Shown: positions 50,257 to 59,273, counted from the stretch's first letter. The stretch is DNA of 64,000 nucleotides from an uncultured Collinsella sp. (GCA_902491565.1 CABUIE010000013.1:1-64000); one strand, 5' to 3'. The notes: generated from the letters alone by a model not told the origin. Made by a program: numbers and translations.

Positions 50257-51111
50257 CTAGTTGGCGGGGCGGAAAAAGGCTACGGCTACGGCGCCGGGAC
50301 CCACGTGGGTGCCGATGGTGGCGCCAATGGTGTGGATGGGCAGCTCGTTCTCGGCATGGCCGGCCCACAGCGCGGCGCTGTCCTCGATATACTTCTTGAG
50401 CACCGCGTCCGAAAGACCCGTATAACCAAGCGCCAGCGGCATGGAGAAGTCGACGCCGCCCGCCTGTTCGACCTTCTGGTTCAACAGGTTTCGACCGTTT
50501 TTGGAACCGCGCGCCTTGCCCAACTGCACGATCAGGCCGTCCTCGGCGGCCACGACCGGCTTCACGTTGAGCAGCGTACCCACAGCGCCCGCCGCAGCAG
50601 ACAGGCGGCCGCCGCGCACCAGGTATTCCAGCGTCTCGAGCAGGCCGATAACCACCACACGGTCACGGACGGCCTCGACCGCCGCCGCGATCTGGGCCGC
50701 ACTACGGCCCTCGTCCACCAGGCGCAGCGCATACTCGACCAGCACGCGCTCGCCCAAGGTCACGTTATTGCTGTCCACGACGAACACGTCGCCGCCCGGC
50801 GCCTCGGCAAGTGCCGTACGAGCACTCTGGTTGGTGCCCGAAAGCTTGGCGCCCACGGTAATAATCACGGCCTCGTCGCCGGCCTCACGCGCCTCGGCAA
50901 TCGCCTGCGAAAACGCGTACGGGTTGACCTGGCCGGTCTTGGGCAGCTCATCGCGCTCCACGAGCATCTCGTAAAAGCGCTGGTGATCGATGTCGACACC
51001 ATCCATATACACGTCGGAGCCAAAGGTGACGGACAGCGGCAGAACACGCAGAGCGGGGTGCTCAGCCGGCGTCATATCGCTCGCGGAATCGGTAATAATG
51101 CGGACGGACAT
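50257..51111 (-). CDS. DegV family fatty-acid-binding protein
   Basis: 284 residues. The N-terminal IITDSASDMTP and the SGTNQSARTA and LVRGGRLSAAAG blocks are DegV signatures that hold a fatty acyl chain; such proteins feed acyl groups to fatty-acid kinases in Gram-positives. The ATG at 51111 follows AAAGGATTCGCT; a longer frame upstream is not needed. A MarR-type regulator gene lies 120 bp upstream in the same direction, so the two could be coexpressed. Confidence 0.92.
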   Translation of the reverse strand: MSVRIITDSASDMTPAEHPALRVLPLSVTFGSDVYMDGVDIDHQRFYEMLVERDELPKTGQVNPYAFSQAIAEAREAGDEAVIITVGAKLSGTNQSARTALAEAPGGDVFVVDSNNVTLGERVLVEYALRLVDEGRSAAQIAAAVEAVRDRVVVIGLLETLEYLVRGGRLSAAAGAVGTLLNVKPVVAAEDGLIVQLGKARGSKNGRNLLNQKVEQAGGVDFSMPLALGYTGLSDAVLKKYIEDSAALWAGHAENELPIHTIGATIGTHVGPGAVAVAFFRPAN

Positions 51112-51230
51112 AGCGAATCCTTTCTTGCGCGGACCCCTCGCAGGGAATTTAGACAGCAATGCCCCGGCACGGCATACGCGCTCAAACGGGACTATGCAGT
51201 TGTTAATTGGAAGCAAATGCCTTGGCGGCC

Positions 51231-51680
51231 TTAGATCTCGCGCAGGGTGTTGAGAATCGTGCGCAGCGACGCATACATCTGCTCGCGCTGCTCCACGCCC
51301 ATAGCCTTACCGGTGGTATCGAGCACCTCGCGAATGATGCGGTCCGCCTCGCTCATGCTCTCGCCGCCCAGGGCAGTCAGGCGCACCGGGGCACGGTACT
51401 TGACGGCAGCATCGCCCGAGTCGTCGACCTCGACGTAGCCGCCCTCCTCCAGATGCGCCAGTGTGCGCGAAACGGCGGCACGGGTGACGCCGGCCATGCG
51501 GGCGAGGTCGGCGCCGGTCAGGCCGTCCTTGCTGCGCTCAAGATAGTACAGGCACATGACGTCGGAGCCCTTAAGGCCGAGCCTTGCGCCTTCGGACGTC
51601 TTGATGCGCTGAATCTCCTTGTAGAGCCCGCTGATCAGTCCGACAAAGTCCTCGAAACGTGTCTCGTCGTTCTGCTGCAT
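51231..51680 (-). CDS. MarR family transcriptional regulator
   Basis: 149 residues. Winged helix-turn-helix near residues 55-110: DGLTGADLARMAGVTRAAVS and RTLAHLEEGGYVEVDDSGDA, flanked by the N- and C-terminal dimer helices. It probably binds small ligands and represses neighbours. Given its location, the targets may be the degV-like gene or the B3/B4-domain gene. AAAGGCGG is the upstream ribosome site. Confidence 0.88.
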   Translation of the reverse strand: MQQNDETRFEDFVGLISGLYKEIQRIKTSEGARLGLKGSDVMCLYYLERSKDGLTGADLARMAGVTRAAVSRTLAHLEEGGYVEVDDSGDAAVKYRAPVRLTALGGESMSEADRIIREVLDTTGKAMGVEQREQMYASLRTILNTLREI

Positions 51681-51783
51681 GGGAGACGACCGCCTTTCGC
51701 TTGCATGATGCTAACGGGTAAACATCTTAGCCGCATGTCCGGACCCCCGTACCCAAATATCCCAATTGTTAACCCATCAACAT

Positions 51784-51824
51784 AAAAACCACCACAAAGG
51801 GGACAGGCACCTTTGTGATGGTTT
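51784..51824. repeat. CCACCACAAAGG palindromic repeat, copy 5
   Basis: AAAAACCACCACAAAGG, spacer GGACAGGCA, then CCTTTGTGATGGTTT; one arm has a G-to-A change that leaves a mismatch. It lies at the 3' end of the B3/B4-domain gene. Confidence 0.88.
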
Positions 51825-51850
51825 GGGGCATCAATAGGTTCTAGGCGCCG

Positions 51851-52570
51851 CTATAGCTCCACGCAGGGATTGTCGCAGGTCACTAGGGTCTTAACGACGA
51901 CCGTCGCTCCCAGATAGCGCTCAAGCAGCTCGGCCAAGCGATTGATCGCGGCCTGGCAATCCCCCATCCGCTCGGGCTCCACGCACTCAATCGCCAGAAA
52001 TGCGTCCGCCGAATCGTCGGATAGCGCCGTGCGAACGCCATCGCGCCAGTTCCAGCAACGGCACACGGCGCCCGCATCATCGATATAGGCAAGCTCACCG
52101 GGCAACGTCGGATCATCTGCCTCCTCGCCAAGTGGCAAGAACGCGTCGCCGCCGTCGGTCACCGCCAGGCGCAGATTGCCCACAATAGCATGCAAATCTT
52201 CACCGCCAACGGGCAACGCATAAGTCAACGAAATCGTGTTGTAGATATCCACCGCCGGCGTAATGTGGCCGACCGGCTTGCCTTTGAGCACGCGCTTGAG
52301 CAGGTTTTCAACTGAGCAACGCGCGCCCTTCTTGGTCTTGAACAGGCGATACGCCTCGCGCCATGCCTTGACCGGCGCGTTCTCGCTGATGGTATCGCTT
52401 GTCAGGTGGCGCTCCGCATCGATGTTGGCGCGGTCAAGCAGCGCGGCGATCGCATCCACGTCCTCCTGGGGAATCTGCGCCGCGGGCTTCATGCCCTTTA
52501 CGACCACGACGCCGACCGCCGCCTGCGGAAACAGCTCCCAAAACGAATCCTCGGCAACGAAACTCTTCAT
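51851..52570 (-). CDS. B3/B4 (PheT-like tRNA-editing) domain protein
   Basis: 239 residues, a stand-alone B3/B4 domain related to the editing module of phenylalanyl-tRNA synthetase beta: WREAYRLFKTKKGARCSVEN, VDIYNTISLTYALPVGGEDL and the late MGDCQAAINRLAELLERYLG. These proteins are thought to deacylate mischarged tRNA or free amino-acid esters, but the substrate is unproven. The ATG at 52570 with AAGGGAG is chosen; the upstream ATG would include that ribosome site. It is preceded by a leader with a strong terminator (see 52615-52708), which may regulate it. Confidence 0.85.
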   Translation of the reverse strand: MKSFVAEDSFWELFPQAAVGVVVVKGMKPAAQIPQEDVDAIAALLDRANIDAERHLTSDTISENAPVKAWREAYRLFKTKKGARCSVENLLKRVLKGKPVGHITPAVDIYNTISLTYALPVGGEDLHAIVGNLRLAVTDGGDAFLPLGEEADDPTLPGELAYIDDAGAVCRCWNWRDGVRTALSDDSADAFLAIECVEPERMGDCQAAINRLAELLERYLGATVVVKTLVTCDNPCVEL

Positions 52571-52614
52571 ATGCTCTCCCTTCATTGTGCGCGCCCGAGC
52601 GAGGGCACCTAAAC

Positions 52615-52708
52615 AAAAAGCGCCCTTACGACGGCCACCTTCAAAGTCCTACGGTGCCGTCACAAGAGCGCTTACGCTGCCCCCATCCGGAGAAGGGGGC
52701 GATATGTC
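52615..52708 (-). promoter_or_regulatory. terminator-bearing leader/attenuator or sRNA before B3/B4 gene
   Basis: A leftward promoter (TTGCTC at 52738-52743, 17 bp, TACAAT at 52715-52720) drives about 94 nt that fold into a short hairpin (GCCCCC/GGGGGC, 52679-52700) and a long one: AAGCGCTCTT pairs with AAGGGCGCTT (10 bp), and inside it GACGGC pairs with GCCGTC, then ACC with GGT. The long hairpin is followed by TTTTG, so it is a strong intrinsic terminator 45 bp before the B3/B4 ATG. Unless it is bypassed, the gene would not be read from this promoter: either conditional attenuation or an independent small RNA. Confidence 0.65.
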
Positions 52709-52741
52709 AGGCGTATTGTAACCCGAGTCTTCCGCGCGAGC

Positions 52742-52780
52742 AAAACCACCACAAAGGTACCTGTCCCCTTTGCGGTGGAT
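52742..52780. repeat. CCACCACAAAGG palindromic repeat, copy 6 (inverted)
   Basis: AAAACCACCACAAAGG, TACCTGTCC, then CCTTTGCGGTGGAT; slightly decayed and in the orientation of copy 4. It lies at the 3' end of pckA and overlaps the -35 box of the B3/B4 leader promoter. Confidence 0.88.
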
Positions 52781-52797
52781 ATGGACTCCCGGCGACG

Positions 52798-54468
52798 CTA
52801 GTGGCGGAGCCCCAGCAAGCCGCGGCCGCGATGACGGGCCTCGGCGGACACCTGGGCGTGCGGACCGGCGGCCTTGACGGAGTCGGGCAGGTGCGAGTAC
52901 TTCTTCTCGAAGTTCTCCTCGAACATCACCGCCAGGTTGTGAGCTGCCTCGTCGTAGCGCGCGGTGCTCTGCCAGTACTGGCGCGGCACCAGGATGCCGT
53001 CGGGCACACCGTGGCACGTGGTGGGGATGTCGACATTAAAGATATCGTCGTGCACAAACTCGCTGTCCTCGATGGTACCGTCGAGGGCGCGAGCGACCAG
53101 TGAGCGCGTGTAGGCCAGTTCGATGCGATGACCCACGCCGTAGCCGCCGCCAATCCAGCCGGTGTTGACCAGGTAGACGCGTGTGCGGCCGTCGGCGATG
53201 CGCTCGCCGAGCATCTTGGCGTAGACCATGGGGTCGAGCGGCATAAATGGCTCTCCGAACAGCGAGGAGAACGTGGGCGTGGGCTCGGTGACGCCGACCT
53301 CGGTGCCGGGGATCTTGGCGGTGAAGCCCGTCACAAAGTGGTACATGGCGGCATCGGCCGTCAGGCGTGAGATGGGCGGCAACACGCCAAAGGCGTCGCA
53401 GGTCAGGAACAGCACGACGCTCGGAGTGGTGCCCATGCCCTTGGTCCACGCGTTGGGAATGTGCTCGACGGGATATGCCACGCGCGTGTTGTGCGTGATC
53501 GAGACGTCGTCGTAGTTAGGCTTGCGATTCTCATCGAGTACCACGTTTTCACAGATGGCGCCAAAACGAACGGCGTTGAAGATCTCGGGCTCATGGAACG
53601 CGTCCAGGCCTTCGCACTTGGCGTAGCAGCCGCCCTCGACGTTAAAGATGCCCATGTCGGACCAGCCGTGCTCGTCGTCGCCAATCAGCAGACGCGTGGG
53701 GTTGGCCGAAAGCGTGGTCTTGCCGGTGCCGGACAGGCCAAAGAACACGGCGGTCTCATGCGTGACGGGGTCCATACTGGCCGAGCAATGCATAGGCAGA
53801 ACGTCGTCCTCGACGGGCAGCAAGTAATTCATGACACTGAAGATGGACTTTTTGATCTCGCCGGAGTAGCCAGTGCCAGCGACCAGAATCACGCGCTCCT
53901 GGAAGTTGATGACCACGGCGGCGCTGGAGTTGAGGCCCTTGATGGCAGGGTCACACTGGTAACCTGGCGCCGCGAGCACGCAAAAGTCCGGCTCACCGGT
54001 GCGCGCGATTTCGCGAGCGAGCGGACGGGCGAGCATTTGCTTAATAAAGAGCGCCTGGCTGGCGCGCTCGCAGGCGACGAGCAGGCGACGCGTGTGGTTG
54101 CGGTCGGCGCCGGCCATGCCGCGGGTGACGAACACATCACGCTCGTTGAGATAGTCGACGATACCGGCCTTGATGGTCTCGTAGCTCTCGACAGAAAGCG
54201 GGCGGTTGACGGCACCCCAGGCAATCTTGTCGTGCACGTCGGGCGTGTCGGCGATAAAGCGGTCGTTGGGCGAACGTCCAGTACGCTCCCCCGTCTCGAT
54301 CACCAGTGCGCCGTTGGAGGCCATGCGGCCTTCGTTGCGACGGATGGCATGCTCGACGAGCTCGGCTGCCGGCAGGTCAACCAGCAGGCGGGGCTGGTTC
54401 TCGGCGGGGTCTTCGACCAGCGTAATGCCAAAGTTGGACAGAACTTCTGCAGGGGTAACACCAGGCAT
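52798..54468 (-). CDS. pckA: ATP-dependent phosphoenolpyruvate carboxykinase
   Basis: 556 residues. It interconverts oxaloacetate and PEP with ATP/ADP; in fermenting gut anaerobes it commonly runs as an anaplerotic, ATP-yielding carboxylation. The kinase loop is FFGLSGTGKTTLSANPTRL with DDEHGWSDMGIFNVEGGCYA, the substrate-binding ETGERTGRSPNDRFI is near residue 60, and the ATP-form blocks VFFLTCDAFGVLPP-like (seen as VLFLTCDAFGVLPPISRL) follow. The ATG at 54468 has AAAGGAGG. Beside it lies a lactate permease gene reading the same way, linking C3/C4 acid metabolism. Confidence 0.96.
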   Translation of the reverse strand: MPGVTPAEVLSNFGITLVEDPAENQPRLLVDLPAAELVEHAIRRNEGRMASNGALVIETGERTGRSPNDRFIADTPDVHDKIAWGAVNRPLSVESYETIKAGIVDYLNERDVFVTRGMAGADRNHTRRLLVACERASQALFIKQMLARPLAREIARTGEPDFCVLAAPGYQCDPAIKGLNSSAAVVINFQERVILVAGTGYSGEIKKSIFSVMNYLLPVEDDVLPMHCSASMDPVTHETAVFFGLSGTGKTTLSANPTRLLIGDDEHGWSDMGIFNVEGGCYAKCEGLDAFHEPEIFNAVRFGAICENVVLDENRKPNYDDVSITHNTRVAYPVEHIPNAWTKGMGTTPSVVLFLTCDAFGVLPPISRLTADAAMYHFVTGFTAKIPGTEVGVTEPTPTFSSLFGEPFMPLDPMVYAKMLGERIADGRTRVYLVNTGWIGGGYGVGHRIELAYTRSLVARALDGTIEDSEFVHDDIFNVDIPTTCHGVPDGILVPRQYWQSTARYDEAAHNLAVMFEENFEKKYSHLPDSVKAAGPHAQVSAEARHRGRGLLGLRH

Positions 54469-54609
54469 GGGGCCTCCTTTAAAAGCGCGACACGTGGACG
54501 CGGCACGCACTTTACTCACGTAAAGCCCGTTGTACCCGATATGCAAAAACGTTTTTGCGGCAATGGTGAAGCGCCCGCCCAACGGTCAAAAATCGCACGC
54601 AAGCGGCCT

Positions 54610-54720
54610 AGTCATTGGGGACGTTCTTAAACGACTAGTCGCTGGGGACACTCTTGAACAGGCAACGGCAAAGGAGTGTCCCCAGATGCCGGCACTTAGG
54701 GACGTTCCCAAAGTGCCGGC
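54610..54720. repeat. composite intergenic repeat, locus C
   Basis: Holds GTCATTGGGGACGTTC, TTCTTAAACGACTAGTC, an inverted pair CTGGGGACACTC (54642) / GAGTGTCCCCAG (54674) and another inverted pair GCCGGCACTT (54688) / AAGTGCCGGC (54711). It combines the words of locus A (35243) and locus B (41893) in one place. The last hairpin touches the lactate permease stop codon and may serve as its 3' hairpin. Confidence 0.85.
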
Positions 54721-56291
54721 TACAGCGGCAGGCCTTGGCCGAGCATGGCGATGGCGCTCATGAGGACCAGCATGCCGGCGGCGTAGGGCAGCACTGCGCC
54801 CAGGAGCTCGGCATCCTTACCGCGCACGTGAACGGCGGCAAGACCGATGGCGAGGGTCTGTGGCGAGATCATCTTACCGGCGGCGACGCCCAGGGCGTTC
54901 AGCGCGACCATCCAGTAGTCACTCACGCCCAGCGCCGTAGCCGCCTGGCTCTGAATGGGACCAAACAGCATGCCCGAGGACGTGCCCGAACCGGTCACGA
55001 ACGCACCGACGGCACCGATCCACGGAGCCAGAATCGGGTACAGCCCACCGGCGACGGCAATGCAAAACGCACTGATTGACGAGATCATGCCCGCATAGCC
55101 CATCACCTTGGCGCAGCCCAGCACCGAAAGCATCGTGATTACCGTCGGCATCATCTGCTTGACGGTCGCGGCCAGCACCTCGCCCATCAGACGCGGCGAA
55201 GCGCCCTGAATCGCACCGCCGATAAACGCGGCCAGGAAGATCCAAACACCCGGCGTGTTGATCCACGAAAATGTAAGCGTACCGGGGTTCTCGCCGCAAT
55301 ACACCTGCACGTGGCTCGCAAACGGCGCAAGCGCAGCATGCACGGCGGGCACCAAGTTGGACGTACCCAGCAGCAATACAAAAATCAAGATAAAGCACGA
55401 CCAGGCCGAAAGCGCCGATTTAAGGGTGAGCTGTTCGCCGGCCTCGATATTCATATGGAAACGCGCGTCCAGGTGGCCGAACTTCTCGGCACGCATGGCA
55501 AGCGCGGCAGTCAGCGCGAGCGACACGATGGAGCCCACGACTACGGCCAGCTCGGGACCCACAAACATGGCAACGACCAGGGCCGCACCTACAAAGGACA
55601 CACCGGAAAGCAGTGCCACGCCGGCAACGCCGTGCAGACGCTCGCTCACGCTCGCAACATTGCCTTGGTCATCGGCGACACGGCCCGCAACCAGCACGAT
55701 AAGCAGCGGCATCGCCACAAAGAAGGGCGCGAGCTGCACCAGCTGAACGGTCGCCAAATGCAGGGAATCCAGGCCCACCAGGTCGGCAACGGACACCGTG
55801 GGGATGCCAATGGAGCCGTAGGGCGTGGGCACGCCGTTGGCCAGTAGGCAGATCAGCACGGCGGGAACGGCCTCAAAACCAAGGCCCGCGAGCATGCCGG
55901 CGGGAATGGCAACGGCAGTGCCAAAGCCAGCCATGCCCTCCATAAAGCCGCCGAAGCACCAAGCCACGAGCAGCGCCAACAAACGGCGGTCGCTGCTGAT
56001 GGAGGTAATCATGCTGCCGATCACGTCCATGGCGCCCGTACGCACGCACAGGTTATACATAAAGACGGCGGCGATAATCACCAACACGATGGGCCACAGC
56101 GCCATCAAAAAGCCCTCGAGCGAGGCCGTGGCTATCTGCGCCGCCGGCAAATGCCACCACGCAAAGGCGAACACGCACGAAAGGGCGAACGAGCCAATGG
56201 CGGCCTTCCAAGCCGGCCATTTAAAGCACAGCAGCATCACGACGAGCCAGATGATCGGCACAAGAGCCAGCAAAAACGCGGCGACATCCAT
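54720..56291 (-). CDS. L-lactate permease family transporter
   Basis: 523 residues with about 14 hydrophobic helices, LctP/LldP family (proton-coupled lactate or glycolate uptake or export). Typical blocks are GGFMEGMAGFGTAVAIPAGM, LIWLLANGVPTPYGSIGIP-like (seen as LLANGVPTPYGSIGIPTV) and GAFVTGSGTSSGMLFGPIQ. The ATG at 56291 follows AAGGAG, ten bases upstream. Its 3' end overlaps the composite repeat. Lactate cross-feeding or export is the likely role; direction cannot be told. Confidence 0.92.
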   Translation of the reverse strand: MDVAAFLLALVPIIWLVVMLLCFKWPAWKAAIGSFALSCVFAFAWWHLPAAQIATASLEGFLMALWPIVLVIIAAVFMYNLCVRTGAMDVIGSMITSISSDRRLLALLVAWCFGGFMEGMAGFGTAVAIPAGMLAGLGFEAVPAVLICLLANGVPTPYGSIGIPTVSVADLVGLDSLHLATVQLVQLAPFFVAMPLLIVLVAGRVADDQGNVASVSERLHGVAGVALLSGVSFVGAALVVAMFVGPELAVVVGSIVSLALTAALAMRAEKFGHLDARFHMNIEAGEQLTLKSALSAWSCFILIFVLLLGTSNLVPAVHAALAPFASHVQVYCGENPGTLTFSWINTPGVWIFLAAFIGGAIQGASPRLMGEVLAATVKQMMPTVITMLSVLGCAKVMGYAGMISSISAFCIAVAGGLYPILAPWIGAVGAFVTGSGTSSGMLFGPIQSQAATALGVSDYWMVALNALGVAAGKMISPQTLAIGLAAVHVRGKDAELLGAVLPYAAGMLVLMSAIAMLGQGLPL

Positions 56292-56470
56292 GGGTAAAAA
56301 ACTCCTTGGTACCGCGAGGGCGGCATCGGGGGGTCACAAAACTTCAACAGGATACCGCACGTTTACCGACAAATTACAGCCGCCCACCGAAATTATTGAA
56401 CAACCTGTTCAAAAACACGAATGGACATCACCGCGACTATACTAGAGCGCAGTAAGAGAAAGGAACCGCC

Positions 56471-58045
56471 TTGAGTATCACGCCCCTCGATAGCATCCGC
56501 CGCGCCATCGCCCGCCGCAATGGCGTCGCCGACCCCGCCGTATCGGGCGGGGCGCACGGACAGGGCGGACGCATCGAGAACGGCCTGTTCCCCGCATCGC
56601 ACACCGCCGAGGAGCTCGCGCGCATCCAAGAGCTAAGCCAGCGTAACGCCGGCGGTCCCGACAGCAGCCAGGCCACACGCCGTCGCCGTGAGCGCGATCG
56701 CCAGCCCGGCCCCATCCACCGCATGGTCAATGCCTGGTGGAACCGCCTGCTCGGAGCAGTCTACGGCGGCGGTTTCTCCACGCAGGAAGCGGAATGCGAG
56801 GAGCACGCCACCAGCCGCGACTACCTTTGGAATACCTTGGGCACCGCCGTATGGGGCTTGGCGTTTCCGCTGCTCACCATTGTGTCGACGCAGCTCGTAG
56901 GCGCCGAGGAGGCCGGCAAGTTCTCCATCGCCTTTGTCACCGGCACGCTCATCATGATCGCGTGCAACTACGGCGTGCGCAACTTTCAGGTCTCGGACAT
57001 CGACGAAAAAACGTCCTTTGCCTCCTACCAGCTCAACCGCTGGCTTTGCGGAGCGCTCGCGCTGGCATGCGGCCTGGTATACAGCAGCGCCCGCGGCTAT
57101 GACGCGCAGATGGCGACGATCGGCCTGGGCGTCTACCTCTATAAGGTGATCGACGGCATCGCCGACGTGTACGAGGGCCGCCTGCAGCAGGCCGACAAGC
57201 TCTATTTGGCCGGCATGAGTCAAACGCTGCGTTCCGCCGGCGTCATCGCGGTCTTTAGCGTGGCACTGTTCCTCACGCGCAGCATGCCCATCGCGGCCAC
57301 GGCCATGGGCATCGCCGCGATTGCCTCGCTCGTGCTGGTCACCGCCCCGCTCGCCCTGCTCGAGACCGAAAAATCACGCCGCATGAGTCTGCGCGAGGCT
57401 GGCCACCTGTTTATCCAGTGCGCTCCGCTCTTTGGTGCGCTGTTCCTGTTTAACCTTATCGAGAGCATGCCCAAGTTCGTGATGGAAGGCGCGCTGGCCT
57501 ACAAGTATCAGCTGTACTTTAATGCACTGTTCTTTCCGGCGCAGGCCATTTTGTTGAGCATTGGATTTATCTATAAACCGCAGCTCCTGCGTCTATCGAG
57601 CATTTGGGCGAATCCGCGCAAGCGTCGCCGCTTTGACCTGATTATTGTCGCCGTTATGGCACTGATCGTGGTCATCACCGGAGCGTGCGCCGCATTTATG
57701 GCAGGCCCCGGCATTTCCATCATGAGCTTTATGTACGGCCTTAACTTTGAGCGCTACCGCACGCTGGCACTGCTGATGGTTGTCGCCGGCGGCGTCACCG
57801 CGGCAATCGACTTTATCTACGCCATCATCACGGTGTTGCGCCACGCCGGCGACGTCACCAAGATCTACCTGATCTGCTTCGCCGTAAGCGTGGTGCTGCC
57901 GGTGATCCTGATTAAGCTGCTGGGTCTGATGGGCGCTGTGGTGAGCTACCTGGCCATCATGGCCCTACTCCTGGTGCTACTGATTATCGAGTACGCCCAC
58001 ATCCGCCAACGCATCGAACGCGACCGCAACCCGTACGGCGCCTAA
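56471..58045 (+). CDS. MOP-superfamily polysaccharide flippase-like membrane protein
   Basis: 524 residues. A polar N-terminal cytoplasmic region of about 110 residues is followed by 12-14 transmembrane helices with the general look of Wzx-type flippases (LGTAVWGLAFPLLTIVSTQ, later FNLIESMPKFVMEGALAYKY). It would carry lipid-linked glycan units across the membrane. TTG at 56471 is the likely start, with AAAGGA nine bases upstream. It stands apart from the glycosyltransferase cluster, but could serve it or the WecA/TagO-like enzyme. The long N-terminal tail is unusual for the family. Confidence 0.8.
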   Translation: MSITPLDSIRRAIARRNGVADPAVSGGAHGQGGRIENGLFPASHTAEELARIQELSQRNAGGPDSSQATRRRRERDRQPGPIHRMVNAWWNRLLGAVYGGGFSTQEAECEEHATSRDYLWNTLGTAVWGLAFPLLTIVSTQLVGAEEAGKFSIAFVTGTLIMIACNYGVRNFQVSDIDEKTSFASYQLNRWLCGALALACGLVYSSARGYDAQMATIGLGVYLYKVIDGIADVYEGRLQQADKLYLAGMSQTLRSAGVIAVFSVALFLTRSMPIAATAMGIAAIASLVLVTAPLALLETEKSRRMSLREAGHLFIQCAPLFGALFLFNLIESMPKFVMEGALAYKYQLYFNALFFPAQAILLSIGFIYKPQLLRLSSIWANPRKRRRFDLIIVAVMALIVVITGACAAFMAGPGISIMSFMYGLNFERYRTLALLMVVAGGVTAAIDFIYAIITVLRHAGDVTKIYLICFAVSVVLPVILIKLLGLMGAVVSYLAIMALLLVLLIIEYAHIRQRIERDRNPYGA

Positions 58046-58127
58046 TTAGCTGCCCCCGGTCACCGGAATTTACGATGGAATCACCCCGCCCGGGGTCTCG
58101 TTGCGCACAATATGCATCACGCAAAAC

Positions 58128-58249
58128 TAAGTGAGTAGGCTTTTTCCGAATCCCCGACCACGCCAACAAAGCACAAGCCTGTGACCTGCGGTTTTATTGA
58201 GGCAAATATGTTGGGTGCTCGGCATTACCAAAAAAGTCTACTCACTTAG
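58128..58249. repeat. 122-bp element with 19-bp inverted ends
   Basis: CTAAGTGAGTAGGCTTTTT at 58128-58146 and its inverted copy at 58231-58249 differ at one base. The spacer of 84 bp is not coding. The rest of the 388-bp gap (58046-58433) has an AACCGCCGCGACG / CGTTGCGACGGTT hairpin at about 58268-58310 and a fragment GTAGACAAAAAGCCCCGTCC at about 58390 resembling the repeat at 45443-45640. No gene is seen. Confidence 0.8.
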
Positions 58250-58433
58250 CCAGCGGGCAGCCAAAAAAGAACCGCCGCGACGTCGTTTGACTCCGTTGCG
58301 ACGGTTTTTCGAGCATTTTCGCGCTGCCGAGGACGCAGACGCTCCTCATTTCTTGCGCTTACCGAGCAAGAAGGCACTGCTCTCCGAAAGTAGACAAAAA
58401 GCCCCGTCCGTAATTAGCTACCCTTTGCACCGA

Positions 58434-59273
58434 TTATTCGCCCGGGTTGATGTTCGCGTAGAACTCGGCCCCGTCGTCTAGGCGAAGGATGCCCACGCGG
58501 CCGAACTCGGAGCCCGTGGCGGCGGCGCAGTCGATGTCGATGCGATCGGGCACGCCGGCGGTGTCCTCACCGCCCAAGCGCACAATCTGCCCGCGGCCCG
58601 ACTCCTCATCGAGTCCCGCCAGGCCGCCGACCTCGCAATAACGCCCAAGCGACACCGTGGGCGTGTGGCCGCTCACCACGACCGGGCCCTTGCCCTCGGC
58701 GGAAAGCAGCCCCGTCGACGCATCCCAGTAGCCGTGACGAATCCACAGCAAGTCATCGGACGACTGCACCGCAAGCATCTGCTGCAGTAGCTCGCGATCG
58801 GCATCCACCGCCCCCGCACCATCGGCACAATCAACCCCATGTTCAAGCAAAAACGCCCGCGCCGCCTCGGTCTGGATACCGGCGTGCACCAGCAGATACG
58901 AACGCTCGTCAGTCTCGGCCACGGCGTAGAGCGGCAGCGTCGCCATCCAACGCACGAGCTCCTCGTACGCCTCAAATTCCATATCGTTGAGTTGCTGACG
59001 AGTAGTCCAACCGCCGTTGATATCCCAGGTCTCGGCATCAAGCGGATCCTGGCCAATGATGGCATCGAGCATGATCTGCTCGTGATTACCCTTGAGCACG
59101 CGAGCGTTGGGCAGCGAGCGCACGAGCTTAATAACGCCAACCGGATCGGGCCCGCGATCGATCATGTCGCCCAGCACGTACAGCGTATCGTCGGACGCCA
59201 GCGAAATCTTGGACAGGGCCTCGTCAAGCGCACGCACGTGCCCGTGAGCATCAGATGTCACATAGATCGCCAT
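58434..59273 (-). CDS. PPP-type metallophosphatase
   Basis: 279 residues. It carries the PPP-family metal motifs in order: DAHGH (residues about 8-12), GDMIDRGPDP, GNHEQIML, a histidine in LLVHAGIQ and the late VVSGHTPTVS. This is the set of lambda-phosphatase/PrpA-like Ser/Thr phosphatases and of symmetrical diadenosine tetraphosphatases; the length (about 280) fits either. It is likely cytoplasmic. The ATG at 59273 follows AAAGGCGTTCC. Monocistronic. Confidence 0.88.
   Translation of the reverse strand: MAIYVTSDAHGHVRALDEALSKISLASDDTLYVLGDMIDRGPDPVGVIKLVRSLPNARVLKGNHEQIMLDAIIGQDPLDAETWDINGGWTTRQQLNDMEFEAYEELVRWMATLPLYAVAETDERSYLLVHAGIQTEAARAFLLEHGVDCADGAGAVDADRELLQQMLAVQSSDDLLWIRHGYWDASTGLLSAEGKGPVVVSGHTPTVSLGRYCEVGGLAGLDEESGRGQIVRLGGEDTAGVPDRIDIDCAAATGSEFGRVGILRLDDGAEFYANINPGE

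Noticed and set aside
38309..52780. CRISPR array reading of the 40-bp repeats
   Set aside because: Copies are kilobases apart, palindromic and at gene ends, with no regular spacers and no cas genes.
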